DNA of 64,000 nucleotides from Malania oleifera (Eukaryota; Streptophyta; Magnoliopsida; Santalales; Ximeniaceae): the NCBI RefSeq assembly GCF_029873635.1, contig NC_080423.1, forward strand, positions 108,765,087-108,829,086, written 5' to 3'. Each line of letters starts with the position of its first letter. The first letter of the stretch is position 1. Under the pieces are notes generated by a model. It did no database searches and had not been told where the DNA came from. It saw only the letters and a list, made by a program, of their open reading frames with translations. Positions 23,276-35,177 of this stretch are shown piece by piece. A program made the translations under genes and the position numbers.

Positions 23276-25214
23276 GCTTTAATATTTATATATATATATA
23301 TATATTTGTTCCTTATCATACTGTTCATTTTACTTATTAATTTAATTAATTAATTTTATTTTATTATTTTATTATTATTATTATTATTATATTTTTTTTT
23401 CCGGTTACTATACTATAAATAGTGGAAACTCGGGATTTTTGTCAGTTCTCTCGCCGCTCTCTCTCTCCTACGACTCTCTCTCCCTTCTTTCTTCATTTTC
23501 GGCCCCACCAGTCGCCGGATCGACGATCCGAAGCTACCACGATGCTTCTGGCGGAGTTCTTTACGCATCTACCAGAGCGGATTGTCAGGAAATCGGAGTT
23601 GGAAATCATCCCAAATTCAGGATAAGGTCTTTTAGTCTCCTTTTGGCCTTGTGGTAGTTATAGTAAATGATATAAGCAGAATACTGATGTTTAGTTTTGG
23701 CATATGTTGGTTTCAGGGTGTTTTGTAGAAGGCCTTGCGGGTGTTAGGCTTGTATTTTCTAGGGGTTTTTCAAAGTTAAGGTAAGGGAAATATGTTATGC
23801 TAGGAAATTTCTAAATATTATACAATGTATTTATTTACGAAAATTATGTATTAAAGTATGGTGTGGCTTGTGAATATGTATGTAGTACGGGATATGTTTT
23901 ACAAATTGTAGTTTCATGATTTTTATGAATTTTAGTACCATGATTTTACGGATTTTAGTACCATGATTATACGAATCTCAGTACCATGATTATACGAATT
24001 CCAGTATTATGAATATGCAGTTTCATGTTATGATTATTTAGATTTCAGTACGTTTTGTAGCATCATGGTTATTATGATTACTTCAGAATCATGGTAAATC
24101 AGATAAATATGTATAGAAAATATTATATGATATCAGACCTTGTTGGACTTATAGCTAAGGAGCACGGTACCGTTGCTACAGATATTATGTTACTTTACGA
24201 GTGCAACCACCTACTCAGATATACGTGGTAAAGTCAACCACCTAGGCCCTTGAAGAGGTTAGGCTCCCCATCCAGATATTGGTTGAGGTGGGCAGCTCGA
24301 CTGACGAAGTTCAGTGATTTACTCCTGGTTGGCCAGCCAGGGCAAATCCAGCCTACGGGCCGCACAACCTCGTCATGAGGGGCATGTCATGACACAAATA
24401 GCCACAAGGAACAGTTTCAGTTAATATTACATATGTACAGATTTACAGTAACAGGGATCCTACTTATGTACACTAGAAGTATTTTGAATTATAATCATGA
24501 TATTGATATGTTAAGCAACAGAGGAAAAGGGGTGGTGTACTTTATTATTTGTATTGTACTTTTGTACTCAGTTATTCATGTTTATATGAAACAGATTTCA
24601 TGATATGTATATATAGTAACTCATTTGCCACACACTAGTAATAGCATATTTCTTCTTACTGAGCGTAGGCTCATCTCAGTGTTGATATATTTTTCAGGTG
24701 ATCCAGGTAGGCGAGCATACCAGGCTCGCAAATAGAAGGGCATCAGTAGTGCCCTGTTAGAGAGTGAGTATCATTTTGGGAGCATTTTTGTATTACCCTA
24801 ACTAGTTGAGGGTATTTTGGGAAATTCAGTGTTATGTATATATTTTGGGGAAAATGGTAGCACTCTGGTATTGGTTTTTGTATGGTGTGTATATTTTCAT
24901 ATGGTTATGTCTATGTGATTATGCTTCTCGCTGCTTAGGTTAATATTGTGGTATCAGAGTATATTAATTGTTACAGTATTAAAAAAAAATCAATTTAATA
25001 GGCAGGTCGCTACAAAAAATCCCTGGTGAGGGAAGTGAAGACATCTCTCCTCCCCATTTAATCGAGGTCACACTATCAACCCCTAGCATTCTTCCCCACT
25101 AACTCTATCAACGACCTCGTCGATGTATTTGTAAGAAGACTTCCCACTCTTGTTGTTGATGACCTTCGTCATTGACTATATGTATGCTATGTTATACCCT
25201 ACATATTTTATCTT

Positions 25215-25475
25215 GACTCTATACAACTCATCCACGATATAAAAGAAATACAACCCCTGACTTGTAAAGAACTAAAAAGGGATACAACTCAACCCACTAT
25301 GCGAAGTAACTACTACAACTGACTGGTAAAGATTTGAAAAAGGATAGGACTTATTGATTGTGTAAAATAACTACAACAACAAACAGTTAAGGATCTGAAA
25401 AAGGATACAACTCATCAACTATGTGAGGTATCTATGACTACCGACTAGTAAAGAAATGAAAAGGGTATACGACTC
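25215..25475. repeat. Element F internal block 1: about 61-bp tandem units
   Basis: Four degenerate units share a plan: 'gatacaactca..', then 'aactactac..', then 'ctggtaaagatttgaaaaag'. No protein is encoded. Confidence 0.7.
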
Positions 25476-25605
25476 ATCCATTCCAGTTGGTTGTCTTTTG
25501 GGTATTGGAATCTACCGAATCTCACATCAAATCATGTTCAAGTCATCTGAGGTTTGCAATTATCTATCTTAACTTGGTCAGAGTGTGCAACTTTCTCCCT
25601 GCCTA

Positions 25606-25905
25606 CCCCTTTTCGCGCATATGGCGTGTCACCCTACCTACTTTCCTAGGTACTTGGCGGGAACCATTATCCTATCTTTGCCATACCAACCAAAGCATGC
25701 ATCATTTACCCTGCCAACCCTTTTGTGCTTGGTGTGACACCCTACCTACTTTCTCGGGCACTTGGTGTGAACCATTACCCTTTCTCTACCATGTTGACTT
25801 ATAGAGCGTGCAGCATTCACATTGCCTTCTCTTTTGCACTTTTGGGTGGCACCTTGGCTACTTTCTTGCGTGCTTAGTGTGAACCATTACCTTCTCTCTG
25901 TAGTC
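25606..25905. repeat. Element F internal block 2: about 112-bp tandem units
   Basis: Nearly three units, each with 'cccttttg(t/c)gc', 'accctacctactttc', 'acttggtgtgaaccattac' and 'gcatcattt..cctgcc'. The unit is unrelated to block 1. Confidence 0.7.
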
Positions 25906-26109
25906 TTACTGGAGGTTCTCTACTCACTTACCCATAAAATCATAATGGATTCTCTTCCCATACTCCATACGCGCAATATAGCAACGAACTCAATTAACTT
26001 TTGTGAGGCAACCTCAATCTCTATTGGCACAAACCCATGGGATTCTAGATTGCATTCAACCTCGATATCTTTTAGCCTATTCAAGGCTTTCGACAGCTCA
26101 ATATTTTCA

Positions 26110-26475
26110 GACAAAGCTTAAGCTCTATTGGTCTGTTTCTCGTAAGGAGGCCTCAAGCTCTATTGGTTTTACCCTTTGGAACCATGGATGGCATCACGCC
26201 AACGATATAATTCAGCCTATTCAAGGCGACAACTCAATACTCTTTGGCAGACCTCAAGCTCTATTGGTCTACTTCTCGTAGGGAGGCCTCAATCTCTATT
26301 GGCACTACGCCTTTGGGACAATAAATGGCATCACCCCCTCGATATGTTTTAGCCTACTCAAGGCTTCCAATAACTCAATATTCTCTAGCAGACCTCAAGC
26401 TCTATTGGTTTGCTTCCCTTAGGGAGGCCTCAAACTCTATTGGCACTACCCCCAGGGATTATGAATGTCATCGCA
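26110..26475. repeat. Element F internal block 3: about 120-140-bp units
   Basis: About three degenerate units share 'cctcaagctctattggt', 'gtagggaggcctcaa' and 'ctcgatatgttttagcct'. Inside the longer unit the phrase 'ctctattgg' recurs at half-unit spacing, so there is a higher-order structure. Confidence 0.65.
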
Positions 26476-26803
26476 CCCTCGCTAAGTTTCCCACTACCCA
26501 ATCCTCCTTTGAATACTACAAGCTCCGTTTGTCTTTCTCCTTCATGAGATGGGAGATGGCATCATGCCCTCAATGTATTTTAACCTATTCTCGAGGCTTA
26601 CAACTACTCCTTACCAGGGATTTTCATACATGGAGTGACTTATTCCAATTCCACAATTGTATTTTCAAAATAAATTTTCTCTTGAGTCATCCATTGCCTT
26701 ACATGCCTCCACATTGTTCAGTTTTACAAAATTTTAAATTTCCATTTTCCAACTCACAGTGTTCACACCCGTCGGGCTCACACAACCATGCTTTGATACC
26801 AAC

Positions 26804-27156
26804 TGTTACGGACCGCCAATTTCAACCCAATTAATAGGTCGCGCGGCACTCATCGAGGCTCACCCTCGACAAAGTCAGCCAATAACACACATTCAATCCG
26901 GCTGTCATGAACACGTGAGAGGTTACCGAAAGCCATCATAGGCATGAAATATCAGTTCTAACAATAATAAATTCATGAAGACAAGCGACCTTCATACTCA
27001 ATGATATGTGGAACTAGTTGTTATATTCAATCACCAAGACAACCACACGAGCCATCATCCGAGTTATTCAACATTCAGTATAAAAATCTCGATTGAGGGC
27101 AAATGAAGACATCTCTCCTCCCCATTTAACCAAGATCACACTATCAACCCCTAACA
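26804..27156 (-). mobile_element. 5' LTR of non-autonomous element F
   Basis: 353 bp, TGTTACGGACCGCC to CCCCTAACA. It is the uninterrupted counterpart of the split LTR at 13,153-13,435 plus 25,020-25,088 and shows where LTR B entered. Confidence 0.8.
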
Positions 27157-27599
27157 CTATGCTTAAGGCTTAAGCCTACCCCATCACACCTCCAAAAAGA
27201 CTATTTATTTTAGACTATTTGTCCATATTTGTCATTGGGAATTGCTTTTGCTTCAATCAATGCCATAATGCTTTTCACCCCCCACCAATGGAATTTTCCT
27301 TAACATCCTCCTTTCTTTTTGGGAAGGCTTGATATGGTATTGCTTTGTGCCATTCAAAAGCTTGAAAGCCAGGAGTATAGGCATAAAATATTTGGGGGTC
27401 TGTGAAATAAAATAAAAGATATAAAGTAAATTATACTTTTATTAATTTAAAATAAAGTTTCAAATTCCCTTTATATGCAAATAAAAAATATTCTAATTCT
27501 ATCTATTCTTTGGATTGGGGCTCATTGAACTTTAATGATGGACTTCTTTAGTTGTGTGGTACTTTGATGAACCAATTTGAAAATAAGATTTTAAAAAAT
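27157..27599. other. Intergenic, no gene seen
   Basis: Unique-looking AT-rich DNA between element F and the AT-rich repeat. No reading frame or RNA gene is supported. Confidence 0.5.
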
Positions 27600-28248
27600 T
27601 TAGGGATTGCTTGGTATAAGTGTTAAAAATAACGAAAATTAAAAATTAAAAATCACTAATCTATTTGGTTAACATTTGTAAAATTAATAAAAATTAAAAT
27701 TTTATTAAAAGTGCTCATTTTTATCTATAAATCAAATAATATAATAAAAATATGATTAAAATAACAAAATTATAAATAATACACATTTAAAAAAATTACT
27801 ATGATAAAAATAAAAGTTATTACAATTATTTTACTTAATTGTTCTACTCTCAAAATTTACTTTACAATAAAAGTTTTATTGGACATGACATTTGAAAAAT
27901 AGTAAAATTATTTTGTAATTATCTTTATTATTATATTTAAAATTTATGTATATTTTTTTAATTATATTTAAATTCATATGTTCATTTAATTTTGATTTTA
28001 ATTTAAAAGTACATAAAACGAATAATTTGTCTAAAAAAACTATTTTTTGATATTAAAATTTCTAACATGTTACCAAAATAACTGAAAATTTTAAAATCTG
28101 ATTGTCAATTTTTTGGCAAATAATTGAAAACGAGCAACACAAACAAAAAACTAACAATAAACAAATCTGTTTTTATAATATGTTTCTTTACTTTAGAAAA
28201 ATAGAAAGAGAAAATAGAAAATAGCAACGATACCAAATAGACTCTTAA
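27600..28248. mobile_element. Possible MITE with degenerate inverted ends
   Basis: The left end 'agggattgcttggtataag' and the inverse of the right end 'agagtctatttggtatcg' resemble each other and the GGGTCTATTTGGTA-type termini common in plant MITEs. The interior is AT-rich and non-coding. No target duplication is certain. Confidence 0.35.
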
Positions 28249-29570
28249 TTATATTGGATTTATATTATGTTTATTTTTAAAATATAAAATAAAATGAAAA
28301 ATAAAAAAAATTATAAGAATAAATTTATGTTATTTTATCTAATATTAAATAAGATAGGAATGTATATTTTATTTTAAAATTTGGGAATCTATGTTATGTT
28401 ATGGAATTATAATTTTATTTTGTTTGCATTTATAGGTTTTTTTTATAATGAAAATAAACTCTTTGCAAGTACAAATTCCAATACTCTTTTTTAAGAATAG
28501 GGAATTCATAAACAACCTTAATCTATCAAACTTTTCTTTTTGTATTTGAATTTTTCTTCAAATAGAGGATGTTAGAATTTAAGCATGTTCACAGTTTCAT
28601 GTTATAATCTTCGAAACAAATATATAATTAGTTATTGAATTAACCAAGTAAATAAATTTTAGCAAATTTAATGAGTTATTCATAGTTTTATAGAATAACT
28701 ATAAGACCAGTATGTTATATGGATCAGAATATTGAATGATGAAGAAATAAAATATCAAAAAAGTAAAAGTTGTTAAGATAAGAATGCTTAGATGGATGAA
28801 TGGTATAACATTGAAAGATAAATTAAGGAATGAATATATTTGCCATAAGTTAGGTGCAGCTCTTATAAAGGATAAGATAAGGGAGGGCTGAGTCAGATGG
28901 TATTGACACTTGCAATGTAGGCTACATAGTGTGCTAATAAAGAAGAGTGAGTTAGTTACTGCGGGGGATATAAAAGGGGTAGGAGTAGACATAAAATAAC
29001 TTAAAAAGAGATAGTAAGGATTTAATATTACTGAATCTGTCAAAAGAAATAGTTCATAATCGCATAAATTAGCGGAAATTTCATATAACCAATCTCATCT
29101 AATAAAACTTAAGGCTTGATTTTATTATTGTGTTATTGTTGTATTCACAATTTCATAATCAAAGATTTTCTCTCAAAAGTCTATTTTTTTTTTATTTAAA
29201 GTTTTTTGCCTTAAGAAAGAGAGATGACAATTGAATAGAGGTTTTTGTATAAGTTTGGAGTTTCCTTAAATGTGTGGAATGAAGTGAGGATGTTCCTAGT
29301 AGGGTAATATTTTTCATTTAGAAAATCACTATTATCTTATAAGATTGTGATACACCTAACAAATATTTTACAAAATTTGCAAGTATGCAATATATCGTAA
29401 ATCTTACAAGGCGGCCTTATGTGAATATATCAATTAAGTTTAGTACATTTGAATTTAATTTAATTGCATTCTAAGTAATTTAATTTAAATTAAGTGAGTC
29501 ATTTGTAGCAAAACTCAATGTTAAATGATGGTAATTAATTCGAACCAATTTAGGGTATGTTTTGGTATTG
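27795..29570. repeat. AT-rich dispersed repeat, copy 2 (uninterrupted)
   Basis: Homologous to 380-426 plus 2,719-4,460, but without the 2.3-kb solo LTR. The junction ACTTAATTGTTCTACTCTC at about 27,834-27,852 is the empty site. It contains an RTE LINE 3' end. Confidence 0.75.
28671..29142 (+). mobile_element. RTE-type LINE 3' end, decayed (copy 2)
   Basis: Same 3' segment as at 3,530-4,010, including 'atgttatatggatcag' and the degenerate TTG tail. Coding frames are interrupted by stops. It lies inside the dispersed repeat, so it was present before the two repeat copies separated. Confidence 0.65.
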
Positions 29571-30140
29571 TTATTTTTTTTTCTTATTTCTATTTTTACA
29601 TAGTATTATAAAAAAGTATTTTTTATATTTTTAGTTTTGTATTTTTATTTTTTATTTTCAGCCGTTTGTGAAAAAATTGAAAACCAAATTTTGTAAGTTT
29701 CAATTGTTTTGGAAACCTATTGTCAAAAAGTTTAATATTTAAAAATAATTCTTTTAGATTGAATTGTTCGTTTTTAAATAAAATAAAAATAAAATGATCA
29801 TATGAATTTAAATATAATAAAATTAAAAATACACATAAATTTTAAAAAATAATAATAAATTCAATTGCAAATTATTTTTACTATTTTTCAATTATCATGT
29901 CTTGTAAAGTAAAATTTGAAAGTATAACAATTAAGGAAAATAATTATAATAATTTTTATTTTTATTATTGTATTTTTAAAGTATATTACTTTGCAATTTT
30001 AAAGGTGAAAATGAGTATTTTTTTAAAATTAAGTTTTAATTTATTTTAATTTTATAAACATTAATAAAATAAGTTGCTATTTTTTTATTTTTTATTTCTA
30101 TTTTTGGGTTAGGTTTTTATTTCTAATTTCAATTTCTGAA
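29550..30140. mobile_element. AT-rich MITE-like segment
   Basis: It begins 'tagggtatgttttggtattgtt' and ends in an inverse-like 'gggttaggtttttatttctaatttc'. T-rich and A-rich halves face each other. There are no coding frames. Boundaries are uncertain. Confidence 0.3.
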
Positions 30141-31106
30141 CAGTGTTACTCTTAAATACAAGCTTTTTCATTAACAAAAAAACACTATTCTAGATGAGGT
30201 GATTTGACAATGTTTTTAATATTTTTTTTTCATTTAAAATAACTTTCAAATAAAAATAAATTCACGATATAAAATTACATTTGTAATACTATACTTACTC
30301 TTTAGAATTAAAACTTAATTTTGGACAAAAATAATTTAAGTAGCTCTTATATAAATAGTTACTCCATAGTAAAATCAGTATATTATATGTTAGTAACAAA
30401 ATAATTTTATATTATGAAATTACTTTTACTCTTAAACTATTAAAAATGGTTATTTATGCAATGTCAGACTCGACAATTAAATTAAGTAATAAAGTAATAT
30501 CCCTGATCTTGTTATTATGTTTCTTTATTCACCATAAATTTAAGTGGGGGAAACTATAAAAGACTTTTCTATACTTATATCTATTGTTTTGACATGAGAC
30601 ATTTGTCATAAAGGTTTCACTCTTAATAAATATGGTGTTAATAATTTTTGAGATCAATTCGTCAAGTGTGTTACATTTAAATAAAAAGAAATTATTAGAT
30701 TAGACAGTATAATCATGTTACATTTTAAATTTTGATTGATTTTGTATTATTTTTAAAAATTAAATTAAAATTTGAACATTTTAATTTAAGATGAATTCAG
30801 AGACCAAAGATATGATTGATCTCTCATTGGGGTACTAAAAATACTCTTTTTAACATTGAATACAAAGTTACAATCATTAAAATGTGTTGGTGCCACCTCC
30901 TTTGTAAAAATTGTATGCAAAAAGGAAGCTCATAGCTAAACTTACTTGCCTGAGCTTTATTCCATAAACATTTTCCTCCAAACGACATTTGGATTATCAA
31001 ATAGCTTGAAGACAATTTGGGCTATTGCCCAAGAAATTTTTCGTAAGTACGAATTTCGGATCCTAAATTTAAATTTGGGTGAATTTAAATAACATATAAT
31101 TTTATA
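30141..31106. other. Intergenic AT-rich DNA, no gene seen
   Basis: Nothing recognisable: no long reading frame, tRNA or repeat boundary. Confidence 0.5.
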
Positions 31107-31114
31107 TTAAATTC

Positions 31115-31940
31115 AAGGCTGGCTCTTTCTTTGGGTGACTGAGGTGCTCGCCTAGGGGCTTTCAAAATTTTTTAAATATAATAATATATTTTTGGGGTCC
31201 TAAATTTTTTTTAATTAAATAATATTAATATTATTTATTATGCTCTCTTTCCATACTTTGACTTCATCACTAACAAATAAATGAAATTGTATTTTAAAAT
31301 ATAAAATAAATACAATTTAATTTTTTTTTTTCAAGTCTCATTGACTTATCAACTAACAACTTTATTATATTTCTAGCTATCTATTACTCTCATCTCTCTC
31401 TTTTAGTTTCTCTAAAAAAATCTTTTCATCTCTCACACTCTCTCTCTCATCACTTGATCTTTTTTATGATTTTTACTCCGACTCTTGTGTTCATTACAAC
31501 TAGGCTTCCCATTCTCTGTAATTTTCATCAATCCTAATTTTGATTTCAACATTTGTACATTATTTTTCTATTATTCACTCTGAATTTTTTTTTCTTTCTA
31601 TTTTTTCTTAGATTTTGGAAACTTTTAGGTTAGAGCGTTGTATCCGACAAGAATCCAATATCTCTAAAGTCTCGCTTGCCGATCGATTTGTAATAATAAT
31701 AATAATCAGATTATATTATTTCAATATATTATTTTTATAAATTTATTAAATTTATTTTTATTTGTTTACACAATTTGTCAATTTATAGTTAGTATAAATT
31801 TTGAAATTTATTTATGTCAATGAGAAAATATGAATTCAGATATGAAAAATGAAAAAAGAAAAAAGTATATATTAAACAAAATGTTAAAGATCTTTGATTA
31901 AATCTCGCCTAGGGCCCCATATTGTGAAGAGCTGGCCAGA
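31115..31940. mobile_element. hAT-type non-autonomous DNA transposon (MITE), 826 bp
   Basis: The ends AAGGCTGGCTCTT and (inverse) TCTGGCCAGCTCTT form terminal inverted repeats. The flanks TTAAATTC (31,107-31,114) and TTAAATTT (31,941-31,948) are an 8-bp duplication with one mismatch, the size hAT elements make. Inner phrases CGCCTAGGGGC and CGCCTAGGGCCCC are also inverse. The interior is non-coding. Confidence 0.7.
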
Positions 31941-32245
31941 TTAAATTTCATTCAAATTCTCACAAATTCAAATACAAAATATAATTAAATGTAGTAAAAA
32001 TAATGTTCTATTTTTTCTATTGATTTATGGCATTTGAATATATGTATATGAAAACAACATTCGCCATTGGAGAGGCATATGAAGACTGAAAAAACAAAAA
32101 TAAAAAGAAAACAGGAAGAACAGACATTCCGATGGTTAGAAGACGAGCCTCTTGTACTTTCATATTAGAGGTCTCGAGTTCTAACCTCGAACCAAAATGG
32201 ACTATCACTTGTGTATACCTTAGGCCTAATGAGCCTTCTAATTAC

Positions 32246-34409
32246 TTAATTGTGGGGTGAAAGTGGTCTTGTGGTGAGAGATGACCTCATGTCAACAATG
32301 GCAGATTCATCAGCACCCAGCTTGATGGCCTCTTTGCTTGCTCTGATGAACCTTGAGATGGCACCATTCACATACTCATCAGCTTCCTTCACACTCATTT
32401 GCTTCCCCATCCCATCTGGGAAGCTGCTGAGGAAGTGGTCACCATTGAGAACGGCAGCCAGTTGGACCAACTCACTCTGAAACTCAGACAGTCCCCTGTT
32501 CTCATCTGCTTCTGCGCTCCTCAAAGAGGCCACTTCTGGAAGCACCTCTGCAGTAAATTCACGTGCAGTGCAGCTTTAGAGACCAAAAACCAAAAAAAAG
32601 GTAGTAGCAACAAAGTGAGAGGTGGGCTTGGATGCTTCTGAAGAAGTGTTTGTATATTTTGAAAAGGGTACTAGGCGATAGGCATCATTGAGGTCTCCAC
32701 TTGATGCAGACACCATTGTCAATAATCCAAAAACCAATCGCAGATGATTCCAAATTGCAAATATCATATGTGATGATTCACAAGTCTTGGCCTCTTGGGG
32801 TTTACATTCATATGTCAAAAAATATTTAAAAAAGGTAATATTTATAATTCATGATTCACAGCTCGATTATGATATTGTTTTCCCATTTTTTCAGTGATAT
32901 CAAACAGAGCAAGCCTTTTATATACTTAAAGATTTGCAGATTTCCCAATGATGACTTCATTCCCACATCTCAAATTCTGCAGCGAAGGGCCTATAAAGAT
33001 TAAAGGGTACCTGGGCAATCGGTTCTGGGAGAGGTGAGTTGCCCTACCACCTGCTCAAAGGTTCCAGCCCAAGCATCCCTGTGAGTTAAGAAATTGGATG
33101 TGAGATTGAACATCTTCTTTATGGTTGCTGGGATGGATGAATGCTCAAACTCAGAGCTTGGAGTTGGTCCCTTTGCCCTACTCATCACTGCATATATGCA
33201 CCACAATCAAAACCAAACACAAAAATAAAAACAAAAACAAGTGGATCCCAACACAATAGAATTTGTCACTCTTAATTTTCTAACGGCATTTATTGACCTG
33301 AAACTCATACCAGTGCCTTTCTTGATCCAGGGGGAGACCATAATTGTGGGTACCCGAACCCCAAGCCTGTCAAACTTGAAGAAATTCGGGGCAGGACCCA
33401 CATTCCCATCCGGGTTAGGGATAGACCCGAGAGGGGTGTGCACATGATCATAGAACCCACCATGCTCATCATAGGTAATCACCAGAAGGGTCTCATTCCA
33501 CTGAGGGCTCCCTCTCAAAGTCTCATAAACCTCCTTCACCAGTCTCTGCCCATTCGCTACATCGTGAGATGGGTGATCATCATTTGCGGGAGATCCCACA
33601 ACATCAAAGTACCTTGGCTCGATCACAGTCAATTTGGGGAGCTTCCCTTGTCTCGCGTGCTTCTTGAATTTCAAACCATAGTGATGAAATTTCAGAATAT
33701 ACTTCAACTTTCGCAAGTTTTTGTAAAACAGAGTGCTGGGTAAGCTCTGGTAGTAAATCCCGAAGTCGATTCCATTCTCGTGGAGAGAGTCGAAGATGGT
33801 TTTCTGAGGGTACCCTTTTGCGAGTTGCTTCGGAACGTGGCTGATTGATCCATGGGAGGTGCCGGAGAAGGCGAAGAGCCGGTTGGGTTGGGTCGGACCG
33901 GGGATTGAAGAGAACCACCGGTCGAAGACGGCGTATTCCCGGACCAGGGAGGTGTAGACGGGTATGGATCCGGGCTTGAACCCTCTCATGACGGTCTCGG
34001 AGAGGTTTTGGGAGATGGAGAGGGCTTGTTCCACGAATCCGGTCATGGAGGGAAGGGATCCGGAGCCGAAGACCTGCTGCTCCACGTCCTCGAAGGAGTG
34101 ACCCGGGTCCGGATCCACGAACTCGGCATCGTCGGTGAAGCAGATGGACCGGGTCCCATTCTTGGTGGAAACCGGGTTGCATTCGGCGCCGGTGACGCCG
34201 TTGATTGATGGGTTGACGGAGTTTTTCATCCACCCGAGCATGTGGTCGAAGGAGCGATTCTCCAGGACCATAACGACGATGGTTTTGATGGGTTGGGCTC
34301 CGGAAGCGAAACGGGTGGGTCGAGATGAACAGAACAGCGCGAGGAAGAGGATGAGCAAAGGAGAAAATGAAGGTGCTCTGTTTCCGGATTTGGATTTGTG
34401 TCCCCCCAT
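32246..34409 (-). CDS. NPC: Non-specific phospholipase C, three exons, intact
   Basis: Exons on the minus strand are 34,409-33,311, 33,187-33,011 and 32,547-32,246, all with GT-AG introns (123 and 463 bp). The spliced length of 1,578 bp stays in frame and gives 525 residues, the family's usual size. The start has a basic stretch and a hydrophobic segment (about residues 15-37) that looks like a signal peptide. Family motifs visible are ENRSFD (50-55), TQPNR (173-177), SGTSHG (182-187), NDDHPSHD (276-283) and [11 protein letters not shown] (312-322), with [11 protein letters not shown] in exon 2. PF04185 enzymes of this kind cleave phospholipid head groups to give diacylglycerol. The exact NPC number is not assigned. 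Exon 3 may hold small sequence errors when compared with the second copy (positions 45,442-47,709). Confidence 0.9.
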
Positions 34410-34469
34410 TTCTGATTTTGAACAAATGGGTCTTCACTAAATTGTGATCACAGAAGCTCGGATTATCTG

Positions 34470-34471
<2 letters not shown>

Positions 34472-34510
<39 letters not shown>
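34472..34510. repeat. (CT)n microsatellite in the NPC leader
   Basis: GA on the transcribed strand, about 60 bp upstream of the NPC start codon, probably 5' UTR or core promoter. The second locus copy has a longer run (47,771-47,823). A further GA run lies at about 34,647-34,672. Confidence 0.85.
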
Positions 34511-34513
<3 letters not shown>

Positions 34514-34756
34514 ATTTGGCTCACTCTGTTCATCAGAGCTCACAAGCGGACAGTGTAATCTACATATATTATAGAATGTGTGCGTGTATATAATGTATGG
34601 CTGGGCGTTTCAAGATCTTTCTGATCTGATAGAGCTCGTCGGTGGGAGGGGAGAGAGAGAGAGAGAGAGAGAGTGAGAGATGCCTGTAATAAGCTGAGCA
34701 GCGTGAAGAGGAGGAAGTGGTCATGGTGGGCTTTGCCTTTGGTGGGGGCTTAAAGG

Positions 34757-35177
34757 TGTTGGGTTTTACCGATCAATCAATTGATGAATAAGATGAGTAA
34801 ACAAGCACACACACAAAATTGACACAGGAGTTACGTGGTTCGGCCAAATTCCGGCCTACGTCCACGGGAGCGAGGGATTATTATTTGCTGGGAAAAATAA
34901 ACAGAGAGGAGGAGGAGGATTCCCTCAGCACTCACTCAACTCTCTCTTATCTCTTACTGCACTGCACTCTGCACACTCTGCACTCTGATTTACAACACCA
35001 CACACACATGTATATATACACACAAGCGGGAGCAAAAAATTCAACAATGGGCGGCCGGAAATGTCAACATTTCCGGCAAAGCAGGTGGAGCCGGAAATGT
35101 TGACGGAGCAGGGCAGCCGGCGCCGTAGATATTGAAGGAGAGCAGCAGCCTTCTGTTGACTGGGTATGGATCCATCA
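34757..35177 (-). mobile_element. 3' LTR of the copia element
   Basis: 421 bp, starting TG and ending CA. It holds the phrase 'ttacgtggttcggcc' followed by 'ggcctacgtccacggg', which is widespread in plant copia LTRs. The preceding AAAGG (34,752-34,756) is the likely target site: the same bases are present without an insertion at about 48,064-48,068. Confidence 0.75.

Larger units (their letters stand above)
13762..23412 (-). mobile_element. Ty3/gypsy chromovirus, Tekay/Del type, nearly full length
   Basis: A 9.65-kb element flanked by CTATA on both sides (13,757-13,761 and 23,413-23,417). It has LTRs at 13,762-16,023 (3') and 21,129-23,412 (5'), a tRNA-Met primer-binding site at 21,126-21,114 on the minus strand, and a polypurine tract beside the 3' LTR (16,024-16,037). 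The minus-strand coding region has gag, protease, RT, RNase H and integrase, with a C-terminal chromodomain-like segment. By eye the LTRs differ at about 1% over their first 900 bp, so the copy is young. The coding region looks almost whole, with about one break. Confidence 0.9.
21129..23412 (-). mobile_element. 5' LTR of the chromovirus (2,284 bp)
   Basis: Nearly identical to the 3' LTR. The differences are a four-unit rather than seven-unit minisatellite (about 22,123-22,245), a longer GA run (22,960-23,019), and a CA/TA microsatellite at 23,212-23,272 that the 3' LTR lacks. Confidence 0.9.
13436..25014 (+). mobile_element. Solo LTR 'B', split by the full-length chromovirus
   Basis: The outer ends are TGTAGTGACCC and GGTCGCTACA, flanked by AAAAA on both sides (13,431-13,435 and 25,015-25,019). 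It is the reverse-complement relative of LTR A. The two parts, 13,436-13,761 and 23,413-25,014, sum to about 1.9 kb. It has the palindrome array on the left part, and the TATA box spans the insertion point. No internal coding region belongs to it. Confidence 0.85.
13153..27156 (-). mobile_element. Non-autonomous LTR element 'F', interrupted in its left LTR
   Basis: The left LTR is 13,153-13,435 plus 25,020-25,088, split by LTR B; the right LTR is 26,804-27,156. Both are about 352 bp and begin TGT(C/T)AC, ending CCCTA(A/G)CA. A minus-strand primer-binding site TGGTATCAAAGC lies at 26,802-26,791, so the right LTR is the 5' one. The internal region (25,089-26,803, about 1.7 kb) encodes no recognisable protein and consists largely of three tandem-repeat blocks. 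No clear target duplication is visible. Confidence 0.75.

Noticed and set aside
32125-32245. Possible tRNA-like or SINE segment ('gatggttagaagacgagc ... gagttctaacc')
   Set aside because: A weak box-B-like phrase only, no convincing box A, no cloverleaf and no target duplication.
33604-34437. Long second minus-strand frame overlapping NPC exon 1
   Set aside because: It is a shadow of the GC-rich NPC exon in another frame, with no family resemblance.
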